Shown here piece by piece: positions 9,274-17,848 of a stretch of DNA of 41,813 bases. The DNA lies in assembly GCA_937870755.1 (NCBI GenBank), contig CALMZV010000077.1, positions 1 through 41,813 of the forward strand. The letters run 5' to 3'. The stretch's first letter is position 1. The number at the start of each line of letters is the position of its first letter. The DNA is from an uncultured Methylocystaceae bacterium. Its GTDB lineage: Bacteria; Pseudomonadota; Alphaproteobacteria; Rhizobiales; Beijerinckiaceae. The notes below the pieces were generated by a model, which was not told the DNA's origin, did no database searches, and was given only the letters and a program-made list of their open reading frames with translations. Made by a program: the position numbers and the translations under genes.

Positions 9274-10266
9274 CTATGCGCGATCGCGCGCGATGCGGGC
9301 GTCGGCCGTGCGGCCGAGCGCCATGTCGGCCGCCATCCGCGCGAGCGCGGGCGCGAGCAGGAACCCGTGGCGATAAAGGCCGTTGACGAACAGCGTGCGT
9401 CCCTGCCGCTCGATCCGCGGCAGGTTGTCGGCGAACGCCGGCCGCAGACCGGACCCCATTTCGACCACCTGCGCGTCCGCGAAATGCGGGTGCAGCGCCG
9501 TCGCCGCGCCGATCAGCTCGCCGACCGACCGCGCGGTCACGCGCGTGGCCGCCTCGCTTTCGATGCTCGTGGCGCCGATCATGTATTTTCGGTCCGGCCG
9601 CGGCACGACATACACGGGCGTGCGCGGATGCAACATGCGGATGGCGCGCTGCAGCTCCAGCGCCTGCGATTCCAGAACCAGCATTTCGCCCTTCACGCCG
9701 CGCAGCGTCTTCAGCGAGTCGCGCGCCGCGAAGCCGCGGCAGTCGATGGTCCAGTCCGCGTCCTCGGGCAGTGCGAAGGCGTCGGTCGAAAAGCGCAGCG
9801 TGGCGTTGCTCATGGCCGCGAGCCGGCGCGTCAGCTCGGTCAAAGTGGCGCGCGGGTCGAGATGCGCTTCTGTCGGAAAATAGAGGCCCCGCGCAAATCG
9901 TCCGGCGAGTTGCGGTTCGAGATCCGCGATGCGGTTGGCGCCGACTTCCTCGTAGTTCCGCGTCCTGCGCGCGTGGCGCGTCAGTTCCGCCTGGTCGCGG
10001 GGCGGGGCGACGACCAGGCTGCCGGTGGTCGCGGCCACAGGCACGGATCGCGTCCAGAAATCGAGCGCCTCCACGCCGAGTTCCGCGACGAGGGGCTCGG
10101 CCGTCTCCAGTTCGCACCAGGGCGCGATCATGCCGCCGGCGTACCAGGAGCAGCCGAGGCCCGGTCCGTCCTCGCGCTCGACGAGTTCGACGTGCGCGCC
10201 GCGTCGCGCGAATTCATAGGCCGCCGTCAGCCCGGCCACGCCTGCGCCGATCACGCGAACGCGCAT
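9274..10266 (-). CDS. thiO: ThiO-like glycine oxidase / FAD-dependent amino-acid oxidase
   Basis: This 330-residue DAO-family flavoprotein begins with a Rossmann FAD-binding segment (VIGAGVAGLTAAYE, residues 5-18, then LVERE at 28-32). GCSWYAGGMIAP near 38-49 is the glycine-oxidase version of the second flavin-contact motif. The C-terminus has the GLYRHGFLLAP block seen in ThiO. ThiO oxidises glycine to the imine used for the thiazole ring of thiamine. No other thi gene is nearby, so a general D-amino-acid or glycine oxidase role is possible. The start has GGGGAA four to ten bases upstream. Confidence 0.8.
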   Translation of the reverse strand: MRVRVIGAGVAGLTAAYEFARRGAHVELVEREDGPGLGCSWYAGGMIAPWCELETAEPLVAELGVEALDFWTRSVPVAATTGSLVVAPPRDQAELTRHARRTRNYEEVGANRIADLEPQLAGRFARGLYFPTEAHLDPRATLTELTRRLAAMSNATLRFSTDAFALPEDADWTIDCRGFAARDSLKTLRGVKGEMLVLESQALELQRAIRMLHPRTPVYVVPRPDRKYMIGATSIESEAATRVTARSVGELIGAATALHPHFADAQVVEMGSGLRPAFADNLPRIERQGRTLFVNGLYRHGFLLAPALARMAADMALGRTADARIARDRA

Positions 10267-10308
10267 GAAATCTTCCCCGAATTGGCGCCCCCATCCCTAT
10301 CCGAGCGC

Positions 10309-10324
10309 CGTCGCAGGGGCGACG
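10309..10324. repeat. Perfect 6-bp inverted repeat with 4-base loop
   Basis: CGTCGC and GCGACG flank AGGG in the 112-bp gap between the DNA ligase stop (10379) and the thiO start (10266). Reading leftward it lies about 55 bases after the ligase stop and could fold in the transcript. There is no following T-run, so intrinsic termination is not supported. Short GC stems also arise by chance in DNA this GC-rich. Confidence 0.25.
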
Positions 10325-10378
10325 ACATCAGTCAAGCGTCCGTTGGTTTCCCGCGTCCGCGCGGCCCGACGCGCATCG

Positions 10379-11992
10379 TCACGCCGGGTCGAGCATGCGC
10401 TCCAGCGTTTCGATCCGGTCGGCGTCTTTCGGATGTTTGTCCCATCGAATGCGCGCGATGCGTGGAAAGCGCATGGCGAGGCCGGACTTGTTGCGCGCCG
10501 ACCGGTTCAGCCCCTCGAAGGCCACTTCGAACACCAGTCCGCGCTCCGGTTCGTGGCGCACCTCGCGCACGGGGCCGAACCTGTTGGTGGTGTTGGCCCG
10601 CACGAACCGGTCGATGCGCGCAAGCTCTTCGTCGGTGAAGCCGGAATACGCCTTGCCCACGGGCACGAGCGCGCCCGCGCGCCACACCCCGAACGTATAA
10701 TCGGAATAAAAGGACGAGCGTTTGCCGTGTCCGCGCTGCGCATACATCAGCACGGCGTCGACCTCGAACGGATCGCGCTTCCACTTCCACCAGAGACCGC
10801 GCGGGCGGCCCGGCAGATAGGGGCTGTCCCAGCGTTTCAGCATGAGGCCCTCGACCGCCGGCCCGTCCGCGCCCGCGCCGAACGCCGCAGGGTTCATGCG
10901 CGCGGCCGCGATCTGCGCGTGCGTGCGCGCGTCCGTCAGCGGCGACAGGCTGAAACAGGGCGCGGCGATCGTGCGCGCGAACTCTTCCAGCCGCGCGCGC
11001 CGCGCGCTCAGCGGCAGCGCGCGCAGGTCCTCGCCGTCAAGCGACAGGATATCGTAGGCGCGGAAATGTCCGGGAAGGTCCGCCATCAGTTTCACGCCCG
11101 GCGTCTTGCGGTTGAGCCGCTGCTGAAGCGCGGAGAAGGGCAGGATGGCGCCCGCGCGCACGACCAGAACCTCGCCGTCGAGCGCCGCATGGCCCACGCA
11201 AAGCCCCTGTGCGAGATCCGGAAAGGCGCGCGACATGTTTTCGCCCGTGCGCGAATAGAGCGCGGCGCCGCCGCGCCCGTCCGATACGATCTGCGCGCGC
11301 ACGCCATCCCATTTCCACTCCACGGCGAAGTCGGCCGGATCGAGCGCCGCCAGATCCTCCCGTTCCAGCGGATGCGCGAGCATCGGCGGGCGGAAGGCGA
11401 TGGCGTCCTTCGTCGCGATGGCGTCGATGCGCCCCTCGATCCAGTCGAACAGATCGCGATAGGGCGGGGCGAGCGCATGCCAGACTTCCTCGATCTCGTC
11501 CGCCGCCTTGTCGCCGATCATGCCGGCCGCGGTCTTGGCCAGCCGCGCCGAAACGCCGATGCGCAGCGCCCCGGTGATGATCTTCAGAAACGCCCAGCGG
11601 CCCGTCTCGTCCAGCCGGTCGAGACATTCGGCGATGACGCCGGGCAGCATGGCGCGCCCCGTCTCGCGCAGCCGCTCCACCACGTCTCCAAGCGAGAGGT
11701 CGGCGTTGGCGCGCGTGTGCGGCGCGGGCCACAGGAGCGCGACGGTCTCGGAAAGATCGCCCACGTAATCGTAGGAGAGCGCGAACAGCGTGGGGTCCGT
11801 CCTTTCGGCGATCAGCTTGCGGATGAGACCGGGTCTGGCGTCGCCGAGATCGAGATCGCCGGTCAGGATCGCCAGCGCGTAGCCGCGGCCGGGGTCTGGC
11901 GTCGTTTTCAGATAATCGGCGATCAGCCGCAGCTTGGCGTTGCGGCCGCCCGTCCACGAAAGCCGGTCCAGCAATTCGGCGAAGGCTTTCAC
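10379..11992 (-). CDS. ATP-dependent DNA ligase (ligase-associated DNA damage response type)
   Basis: This 537-residue protein has an N-terminal DNA-binding domain, then the adenylation domain with motif I EWKWDG, whose K227 should form the AMP adduct. Motif IV EGLMLKR and motif V WWKWKR follow, and a C-terminal OB-fold extends to the end. The architecture and the coupled downstream partner match the bacterial ligase family described as cisplatin-response or ligase-associated, distinct from the essential NAD-dependent LigA. Translation is from a GTG that overlaps the exonuclease stop (GTGA). The usual further partners, an Lhr-type helicase and a PdeM-like phosphoesterase, are not in the window. 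Confidence 0.9.
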   Translation of the reverse strand: MKAFAELLDRLSWTGGRNAKLRLIADYLKTTPDPGRGYALAILTGDLDLGDARPGLIRKLIAERTDPTLFALSYDYVGDLSETVALLWPAPHTRANADLSLGDVVERLRETGRAMLPGVIAECLDRLDETGRWAFLKIITGALRIGVSARLAKTAAGMIGDKAADEIEEVWHALAPPYRDLFDWIEGRIDAIATKDAIAFRPPMLAHPLEREDLAALDPADFAVEWKWDGVRAQIVSDGRGGAALYSRTGENMSRAFPDLAQGLCVGHAALDGEVLVVRAGAILPFSALQQRLNRKTPGVKLMADLPGHFRAYDILSLDGEDLRALPLSARRARLEEFARTIAAPCFSLSPLTDARTHAQIAAARMNPAAFGAGADGPAVEGLMLKRWDSPYLPGRPRGLWWKWKRDPFEVDAVLMYAQRGHGKRSSFYSDYTFGVWRAGALVPVGKAYSGFTDEELARIDRFVRANTTNRFGPVREVRHEPERGLVFEVAFEGLNRSARNKSGLAMRFPRIARIRWDKHPKDADRIETLERMLDPA

Positions 11993-13023
11993 GCCGCGCC
12001 CTCCGGTTCGCCGTCCTCGGCGTAGCCCAGAAGACGCAGGGGCCGCGCGGCGAGCCCGCGCGCCTGTTGCGCCCAATGCACGAGCGCGTCTTCCTGTCCG
12101 TGCGTCACCCACAATTGGCGGCAGCCCGTCGCCTCGACAGCGGCTGTCAATTCGGTCCAGTCCACATGGTCGGAAATGACGAGCGGCAGCTCCACGCCGC
12201 GCTGGCGCGCGCGGGCGCGCACGCGCATCCAGCCGGACGCGAACGCCACGACAGGATCGACGAACCGTCGCGACCATCGGTCGGTCGTGGCCGACGGCGG
12301 ACACACGACGACGCCGCCGCGCGCGGCGACGGATTTGTCGGCGGCCTCGAGCGGTCGGAGATCGCCGAGCGCGACGCCGTGGCGTTCGTAGAGCTGCGTA
12401 AGCGTCCCCATCGCGCCGTGCAGGAAGATCGGCGCGTCGTAGCCTGCGTCGCGCAACAGGCGGATGACGCGCTGCGCCTTGCCGAGCGGATAGGCGCCCA
12501 CCAGATGCGTGCGCTCTGGAAACTGCGCGAGCGAGCGCAGGAGCTTGCCGATTTCCTGCTGCGGCGGCGGATGGCGGAACACCGGCAGTCCGAACGTCGC
12601 CTCGCTCACGAACACGTCGCAGGCGACGGGTTCGTAGGCCGCGCAGGTGGGATCGGGCCGCGTCTTGTAATCGCCGGAAACGACCGCGCGCGCCCCGCGA
12701 TAGGCGATGGCGACTTGCGCGGAGCCCAGAATATGGCCGGCCGGATGCAGCGTGACGGTCGTATCGCCCACTTTCAGCGGCGCGCCGTAGGCCAGCGCCT
12801 GGCCGGTCCCGAAGCAGGTCTCGCCGTAGCGCGCGACCATGATATCGAGCGTCTCGCCCGTCGCCAGCACCGCGCGGTGGCCGGGGCGTGCGTGATCGGC
12901 GTGACCGTGCGTGACGACCGCGCGATCGACCGGGCGGAGCGGGTCGATATGGAAACCGCCGGCGGGGCAATAAAGCCCCGCTTCGGTCAGCGTCAGAATC
13001 TGCGCGCTCGCATCGGCGTTCAT
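11989..13023 (-). CDS. Ligase-associated MBL-fold exonuclease
   Basis: This 344-residue protein is a metallo-beta-lactamase-fold nuclease of the beta-CASP group. The metal-binding motif HGHADH lies at residues 39-44, a second metal histidine in HPAGHILGSAQV near 94-105, and an aspartate in SGDYKTRPDP. This set is characteristic of the exonuclease family found beside ATP-dependent ligases. It probably processes DNA ends or branched intermediates before ligation. The ATG at 13023 was chosen because it begins just before the first strand of the fold; the in-frame upstream extension is arginine-rich and unlike the family. Confidence 0.88.
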   Translation of the reverse strand: MNADASAQILTLTEAGLYCPAGGFHIDPLRPVDRAVVTHGHADHARPGHRAVLATGETLDIMVARYGETCFGTGQALAYGAPLKVGDTTVTLHPAGHILGSAQVAIAYRGARAVVSGDYKTRPDPTCAAYEPVACDVFVSEATFGLPVFRHPPPQQEIGKLLRSLAQFPERTHLVGAYPLGKAQRVIRLLRDAGYDAPIFLHGAMGTLTQLYERHGVALGDLRPLEAADKSVAARGGVVVCPPSATTDRWSRRFVDPVVAFASGWMRVRARARQRGVELPLVISDHVDWTELTAAVEATGCRQLWVTHGQEDALVHWAQQARGLAARPLRLLGYAEDGEPEGAA

Positions 13024-13111
13024 GTCGCTGTTCGTGGCCCGCGGCGCCGCGCGTTCGCGCGGCCTGCGGAACATAACGCGGCGGGCGGCGGCCGGTTGCA
13101 AGCCCCTTGCG

Positions 13112-13978
13112 TCAGGCCGCCAGTTTCAGCGCGCGGATCGCGTTCTGCTTGAGGATGAGGTCGTGCACGTCCGGCTTGAACCCGGCCTCGGCGAACTGCT
13201 TGATCCAGCGGTCGGGCTGAATGAGCGGAAAGTCGGAACCAAACAGCATTTTGTGTTTCAGCTGGCCGTTGGCGTATTGCACGATCTGCGGCGGGAAATA
13301 TTTCGGCATCCACCCCGACAGGTCGATGTAGACATTCTCCTTGTGCAGCGCCATCGACAGGCCTTCGTCGGTCCACGGCCACGAAGGATGGGCCAGAATG
13401 ATCGTCATGTCGGGAAAGTCGACCGCCACGTCGTCGATGTGGATGGGCTGCGAATATTTCAGCCGCAATCCCCCGCCCCCGCGCATGCCCGTGCCGATGC
13501 CGGAATGGCCGGTGTGAAAGATCGCCGGCAGCTTATATTCCGCGATCACCTCGTAAAGCTTGTAGGCCATGCGGTCGTTGGGGAAAAAGCCCTGGCACGT
13601 GGGGTGGAACTTAAAACCCTTCACCCCGCCGCTCTCGATCAGGTCGCGCGCCTCGCGGGCGCCGAGCGCGCCCTTGTGTGGATCGATGCAGGCGAAGGCG
13701 ATCATCATGTCGGCGTTTTCGCGCGCGGCGTCCGCGATCTCCTCGTTGGGAATGCGCCGGTTGCCGATCTGCGCCTCGCTGTCGACCGTGAACATCACCA
13801 GGCCAATCTTGTGTTTGCGATAATAGGCGACGGTTTCGGCGATGGTCGGCCGTTTGCCGGCCTTGAAATATTTGCTGGCGGCTTCGTCGTAGGGAATCCA
13901 GGCGACGTCCGGCTCCTGCCGGCAGGACACTTCCGCATGGGTGTGGACATCGATGGCGACGAGATCGTTGACGTTCAT
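13112..13978 (-). CDS. Amidohydrolase_2-family metalloenzyme of the gentisate operon, substrate unknown
   Basis: This 288-residue protein has the TIM-barrel metal site of the ACMSD/amidohydrolase_2 superfamily: HTH at residues 12-14, FHTGHSG in the middle, ILAHPSW, and FGSDFPL near the C-terminus supplying the catalytic aspartate. Members are either hydrolases or non-oxidative decarboxylases of hydroxy-aromatic acids. It is the last gene of the gentisate operon, 31 bases after the hydroxylase. One possibility is feeding in a carboxylated or substituted hydroxybenzoate. No motif visible to me settles the substrate. Confidence 0.8.
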   Translation of the reverse strand: MNVNDLVAIDVHTHAEVSCRQEPDVAWIPYDEAASKYFKAGKRPTIAETVAYYRKHKIGLVMFTVDSEAQIGNRRIPNEEIADAARENADMMIAFACIDPHKGALGAREARDLIESGGVKGFKFHPTCQGFFPNDRMAYKLYEVIAEYKLPAIFHTGHSGIGTGMRGGGGLRLKYSQPIHIDDVAVDFPDMTIILAHPSWPWTDEGLSMALHKENVYIDLSGWMPKYFPPQIVQYANGQLKHKMLFGSDFPLIQPDRWIKQFAEAGFKPDVHDLILKQNAIRALKLAA

Positions 13979-14009
13979 GAGCGATCCTCCTTGAGATGTG
14001 GCGGCCGCG

Positions 14010-15215
14010 TCAGCGAATGGCGGACGAACCTTCCGCCAGACCGGAGCCGCCGTATAGCCATTGCAGCGCGTCGTAGTAGTCGTCGGGCGACATGGAGCGC
14101 ATCATCGCATTGCGCAGCGCCGCATGGCCGCCGGCGGGATGGTAGATGTGATCGCCGACGAGCCGCGACTGGATCTGGATGCGCGCCGTGCGATGCACGC
14201 GCTTCATGCGGTATTGTTCGAACGCGATCGGAACGTCGCCGCCGTGCGCCTCCAGTTCGTGAGCCAGCCGCACCGCGTCCTCCATCGCCATGCAGGCGCC
14301 CTGCGCCATGTATTGCAGCGTCGGATGGGCGGCGTCGCCCAGGATCGTCACGCGCCCGTCGACCCAGTTCAGGACGGGATCGCGGTCGCACAGCACCCAC
14401 AGTTTCCAGTCGACGCCGTGCTCGATGATCTGCCGCGCCACCGGCGCGATGTGCTGGAAACCCTGCTTCACTTCCTCATGCGTGACCGGCTTGCCGGCGA
14501 CGGGTTCGGGCGCGTTGTTGTGATAGGTGACGACGAGATTGAAATATTTCCATCCCGACAGCGGATAGTGCACGAGATGGCACTTTGGACCGGCCCACAG
14601 CGTCGCCGCGTTCCAGCGCAGTTCCTCCGGCATTTTTTCGGTCGGGATGACGGAGCGATAGGTCGTGTGGCCGGTCACGCGCGGCGCGCCGTCGCCGACG
14701 AGCTGCGCGCGCACGCGCGAAAACAGCCCGTCCGCGCCGACGAGCGCGGAGCCTTCCACGCGTGCGCCGTCCTTCAGCAGCGCGGTTGCGGAGTCCTTGG
14801 TCTGTTCGTAACCGACCACTTCGCAGGATGTGCGCAGCTCGACCAGAGGATTGGCCCGGCAGGCCTTCAGAAACACGCCGTGCAGATCGCCGCGATGAAT
14901 GACCGCGTAGGGATTTTTGAAACGCGCGCGAAACGGCGCGTCGAGCGGCACGGTCGCGATGCTCTCGCCGGTCATCGCGTCCATCAGTTTCAGCGCGTCG
15001 ATATAGACGGCCATTTCGCGCGCGGCGTCGCCGACGCCCAGATAGTCGAATGCGTGGAACGCGTTCGGTCCGAGCTGAATGCCGGCGCCGATCTCTCCGA
15101 GTTCCGCGGCGCGCTCCAGCACGATGCTGGGAATGTTCTTCTGCGCAAGGCCCATCGCGGTCGCAAGACCGCCGATGCCGCCGCCTGCGATCACGATGCG
15201 TCGCTGCGTGGACAT
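14010..15215 (-). CDS. FAD-dependent 3-hydroxybenzoate 6-monooxygenase (probable)
   Basis: This 401-residue group A flavoprotein monooxygenase has GGGIGGL near residue 10 for the FAD ADP part, an ALVGADGLFSRVR segment (DG motif), and GDAAHPTLQYMAQGACMAME (GD motif) near the C-terminus. It most resembles the salicylate/3-hydroxybenzoate hydroxylase group. Its operon makes and cleaves gentisate, so para-hydroxylation of 3-hydroxybenzoate to gentisate is the best assignment. Salicylate 1-hydroxylase would give catechol and fits less well. The ATG at 15215 precedes the Rossmann fold directly and has a purine-rich GGGGGAAG upstream. Confidence 0.8.
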   Translation of the reverse strand: MSTQRRIVIAGGGIGGLATAMGLAQKNIPSIVLERAAELGEIGAGIQLGPNAFHAFDYLGVGDAAREMAVYIDALKLMDAMTGESIATVPLDAPFRARFKNPYAVIHRGDLHGVFLKACRANPLVELRTSCEVVGYEQTKDSATALLKDGARVEGSALVGADGLFSRVRAQLVGDGAPRVTGHTTYRSVIPTEKMPEELRWNAATLWAGPKCHLVHYPLSGWKYFNLVVTYHNNAPEPVAGKPVTHEEVKQGFQHIAPVARQIIEHGVDWKLWVLCDRDPVLNWVDGRVTILGDAAHPTLQYMAQGACMAMEDAVRLAHELEAHGGDVPIAFEQYRMKRVHRTARIQIQSRLVGDHIYHPAGGHAALRNAMMRSMSPDDYYDALQWLYGGSGLAEGSSAIR

Positions 15216-15235
15216 TTCGCTTCCCCCCACGTGCG

Positions 15236-15874
15236 TCATTCGGCGTCGGGCTGGCGGTCCGGATGGGCCGCAGCGAACGCCGGATGGGACTGGCAAGATT
15301 TTCTGATGCGTTGCAGATGTGCATGCGCGCCGACGTCCACGCCGAAACGGTCGGCGGAGAAAAGTTGCGGCATGAGGCAGACGTCGGCGAGCGTCGGCGT
15401 ATCGCCGAAGCTGAACGCGCCGGCGCGCCCCGATCGCGCCAGCATCGTCTCGTAGGCGGCCAGACCCTCGCCGATCCAGCGTCGCCGCCAGCGGCCGAGC
15501 GCCGGCTCGTCCAGACCCATGTCGCTCGCGAGAAAGGCGAGCACGCGCAGGTTCTGCAGCGGATGAATGTCGCAGGCGATCGACAGCGCGAGCGCACGCA
15601 CATGCGCGCGTTCGAGCGCGTCCTTCGGCAACAGCGGCGGCGTGGGGCGCGTCTCCTCCAGCCATTCGATGATGGCGAGCGACTGCGTGATGGTCGCGCC
15701 GTCCGTCTCCAGCGCGGGAATGAGCCCTTGCGGATTGGTCGCGAGATAGTCCGCGCTGCGTTGCTCGCCCTTGCGCAGATGCACGGGAACGAATTGCGGC
15801 GTCACGCCCTTCAGGTTGAAGGCGATGCGGCAGCGGTAGGCCGCCGAGGACCGGTAGTAGCCATAAAAGCGCAT
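15236..15874 (-). CDS. Maleylpyruvate/maleylacetoacetate isomerase (zeta-class GST)
   Basis: This 212-residue glutathione S-transferase fold protein begins with YYRSSAAYRCRIAFNLKG, the zeta-class active-site motif that places a catalytic serine near residue 9. NPQGLIPAL and QSLAIIEWLEE bind glutathione. In this operon it should isomerise maleylpyruvate, the product of gentisate cleavage, to fumarylpyruvate. The homogentisate version of the enzyme looks nearly the same, so the substrate comes from the neighbouring dioxygenase. Glutathione dependence points to a Gram-negative host. Confidence 0.86.
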   Translation of the reverse strand: MRFYGYYRSSAAYRCRIAFNLKGVTPQFVPVHLRKGEQRSADYLATNPQGLIPALETDGATITQSLAIIEWLEETRPTPPLLPKDALERAHVRALALSIACDIHPLQNLRVLAFLASDMGLDEPALGRWRRRWIGEGLAAYETMLARSGRAGAFSFGDTPTLADVCLMPQLFSADRFGVDVGAHAHLQRIRKSCQSHPAFAAAHPDRQPDAE

Positions 15875-15893
15875 GGCGCGCTCCTTCGCCGGG

Positions 15894-16595
15894 TCAGTCA
15901 GGCGCTCCGATGGTGACGACGACCGGCGCCAGTCCGTCGATCTCGCCGCGCAGCACGTCGCCGGGCCGCACGGGGCCGACGCCCGCCGGCGTGCCGGTGA
16001 AGATGAGATCGCCGGGCTTGAGATGATAGAAGCGCGACAGGTGGCTGACGATCTCCGGCGCGCTCCATACGAGATCCGACAGCCTTGCATCCTGCTTCAC
16101 CGCATCGTTGACGGCCAGGCGAATGCGCTGCGGACCGAGCGCGGGCGTCTGCGCGGCGGGCGTGATCGCGGCCATCACGGCCGATTGCTCGAACGCCTTG
16201 CCGAGATCCCACGGCCGCGATTTCTCGCGCGCGGCGATCTGCAGATCGCGCCGCGTCATGTCCAGTCCGCAGGCGTAGCCGAAGATCGCCTTCGGCGCAT
16301 CGGCAAGGGAGACGCGAAAGGCCGGGGCGCCGATCGCGATCACAAGCTCCATCTCGTAATGAAAGTTGTTCGTCTCCGGTGGATAGGCGATGGTCGCGCC
16401 CGAAATCACCAGCGCGTTCGCCGGCTTGGTGAAATACCACGGCGCCTCGCGGTCGACCTCGAACCCCATTTCCTTCGCATGGTCGGCGTAGTTGCGGCCG
16501 ACGCAGAAAATGCGATGCACCGGGTAGGCGCGCGCCTCGCCCGCCACCGGCGCGAGCGGCGTGGGCTCGGCCGGAAACAGCAGTTGCGTCGTCAT
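15894..16595 (-). CDS. Fumarylpyruvate hydrolase (FAH family)
   Basis: This 233-residue protein is a short FAH-family hydrolase. It shows IFCVGRNYADHAKEMG near residues 29-44, the metal-binding EMELVIAIG segment, and FTGTPAGVGP near the C-terminus. It should split fumarylpyruvate to fumarate and pyruvate, the last step of the gentisate pathway. Its ATG overlaps the gentisate dioxygenase stop (ATGA), so the two are translated as a pair. The isomerase gene follows after 19 bases. Confidence 0.88.
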   Translation of the reverse strand: MTTQLLFPAEPTPLAPVAGEARAYPVHRIFCVGRNYADHAKEMGFEVDREAPWYFTKPANALVISGATIAYPPETNNFHYEMELVIAIGAPAFRVSLADAPKAIFGYACGLDMTRRDLQIAAREKSRPWDLGKAFEQSAVMAAITPAAQTPALGPQRIRLAVNDAVKQDARLSDLVWSAPEIVSHLSRFYHLKPGDLIFTGTPAGVGPVRPGDVLRGEIDGLAPVVVTIGAPD

Positions 16596-17635
16596 CGCGC
16601 GCGCTCCTCGTAATAACCGAGCCGCTCTTGCAACGGCGCGTCGTGAATGCGCACGAGGAACGCCGGTTCCGTTCCCTCGACCGCGTGGTCGATGTCGGCG
16701 AACGGCGGCGCGGAGAAATTGTCCTTCGGCCCCCACATATGTCGCACGCCGTTGATCGTGGTCGCGCCGCGGCCGCGCACCACATGGAACACGGCGCTCG
16801 AGGAACGTTGCGCGGGTCGCCGCTGTTCGCCTGGCCGCAGCATCATGGCCGTGAAGCCCATCGTCGGCAGGCAGCTCTGGCCGGTTTCGGGGTTCACGTA
16901 GTCGAGTTCGACCGGCTCGCCGCCGTTGTGTTCGGCCAGCCGCCGCAGCGCGGCTTCGGTGCGCGCCCACGGAAAGCGCATCATGGGAAAGGCGGAGGGC
17001 GCGGGCCGGTCGCGCCGGCGCGGCGGCGCGAGGCCGGCGGCGAGATATTCCACCTGCGATGCGTCGGGCCGGTTGCGCGGCGTCTGCAAAGGCGCCTCAA
17101 CCGCGTAGGAGCCTTCCAGATAGACGAACAGCGGCAGGTCGAGCGCATCCAGCCAGATGACCGGCGCCTTGCCGCCGTGGCCGTGGTCGTGCCAGCAGCC
17201 GCCGGGCGTGAGAATGAGGTCCCCTTCCTCCATCGGCAGCTTCTCGCCATCGACGACGGTATAGGCGCCTTCGCCCTCCACCACGATGCGCGCCGCGCTT
17301 GGCGTGTGCTTGTGCGCCGGCGCGGTTTCGCCCGGCAGCAGCAATTGCAGGCCAATGTAGAGCGTGGACGTCGCCTGCATGGCGCCGGCGCCGCGGCCGG
17401 GATCGGCCAGGAACAGAACGCGCCGCTCGGCCTTTTCCACGGGCGTCAGCTCGCCCGCCCGCAACAGCAGCGGCCGCACGTCGCCAAAGCGCCACAGATG
17501 CGAGCGCGTGACGGTCGCGGGCGCGTTGTGGGGCAGGGCGTTGCGCATCTGCGGCCAGAGCGGGCCGATGCCCGCGCGCGCCATCGCCTCGCGATAATCC
17601 TGCGGCAGTTCTTCGAGAGTGCCGAGCTGAGCCAT
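16592..17635 (-). CDS. Gentisate 1,2-dioxygenase
   Basis: This 347-residue bicupin protein opens the gentisate ring to maleylpyruvate with Fe(II) and oxygen. The first cupin holds AHKHTPSA with H108 and H110, and CWHDHGH with H149. The 2 and 39 residue spacing is the same as that of the iron ligands of E. coli GDO as I recall them (119, 121, 160). The second cupin (about 235-335) lacks an equivalent histidine set, as is usual. It is the first gene of the leftward operon, facing the MarR-type regulator across an AT-rich promoter region. Confidence 0.93.
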   Translation of the reverse strand: MAQLGTLEELPQDYREAMARAGIGPLWPQMRNALPHNAPATVTRSHLWRFGDVRPLLLRAGELTPVEKAERRVLFLADPGRGAGAMQATSTLYIGLQLLLPGETAPAHKHTPSAARIVVEGEGAYTVVDGEKLPMEEGDLILTPGGCWHDHGHGGKAPVIWLDALDLPLFVYLEGSYAVEAPLQTPRNRPDASQVEYLAAGLAPPRRRDRPAPSAFPMMRFPWARTEAALRRLAEHNGGEPVELDYVNPETGQSCLPTMGFTAMMLRPGEQRRPAQRSSSAVFHVVRGRGATTINGVRHMWGPKDNFSAPPFADIDHAVEGTEPAFLVRIHDAPLQERLGYYEERAR

Positions 17636-17711
17636 GTCCGCCTCCCTGCGACTGGGCGCGCGTGCGCCGAACGGCGGCGCGGCGCGATCCTCGCGCCGAC
17701 CGTAAGCCTTT

Positions 17712-17770
17712 TTGCGGCGTTCGCCGTCGAATTATATAGTATCAATACATATAATATGCATACATGTCAA
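17712..17770. promoter_or_regulatory. Divergent gentisate/marR promoter region with candidate MarR operator
   Basis: This AT-rich island stands out in GC-rich DNA. Rightward, TTGCGG (17712-17717) and TATAGT (17735-17740) are 17 bases apart. Leftward, a perfect TTGACA (complement of 17765-17770) and TATTGA (complement of 17742-17747) are also 17 apart. Between the leftward hexamers lies a 17-bp imperfect palindrome, ATACATAT-A-ATATGCAT (17745-17761), with one mismatched pair. A repressor bound there would cover the gentisate spacer and the regulator's own start point, as expected for an autoregulated MarR protein. Confidence 0.6.
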
Positions 17771-17848
17771 ATGCCTTCTGACAATATTGAGCGCGCGGCG
17801 CCGGCGGCGCATATTGCGCCCGGGCCGACACGCCGGCGAGGAACCGTT

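Noticed and set aside
9274-10266. ThiO-like glycine oxidase as part of the hippurate-glycine system
   Set aside because: It lies 8 kb from sdaA, beyond the gentisate and DNA repair genes, in a separate unit. Its family fits thiamine synthesis or general amino-acid oxidation.
17756-17848. ATG at 17756 as the start of the MarR regulator
   Set aside because: It lies in the operator, about nine bases after the predicted start point, without a ribosome-binding site. The TTG at 17849 has GAGGAA and gives family length.
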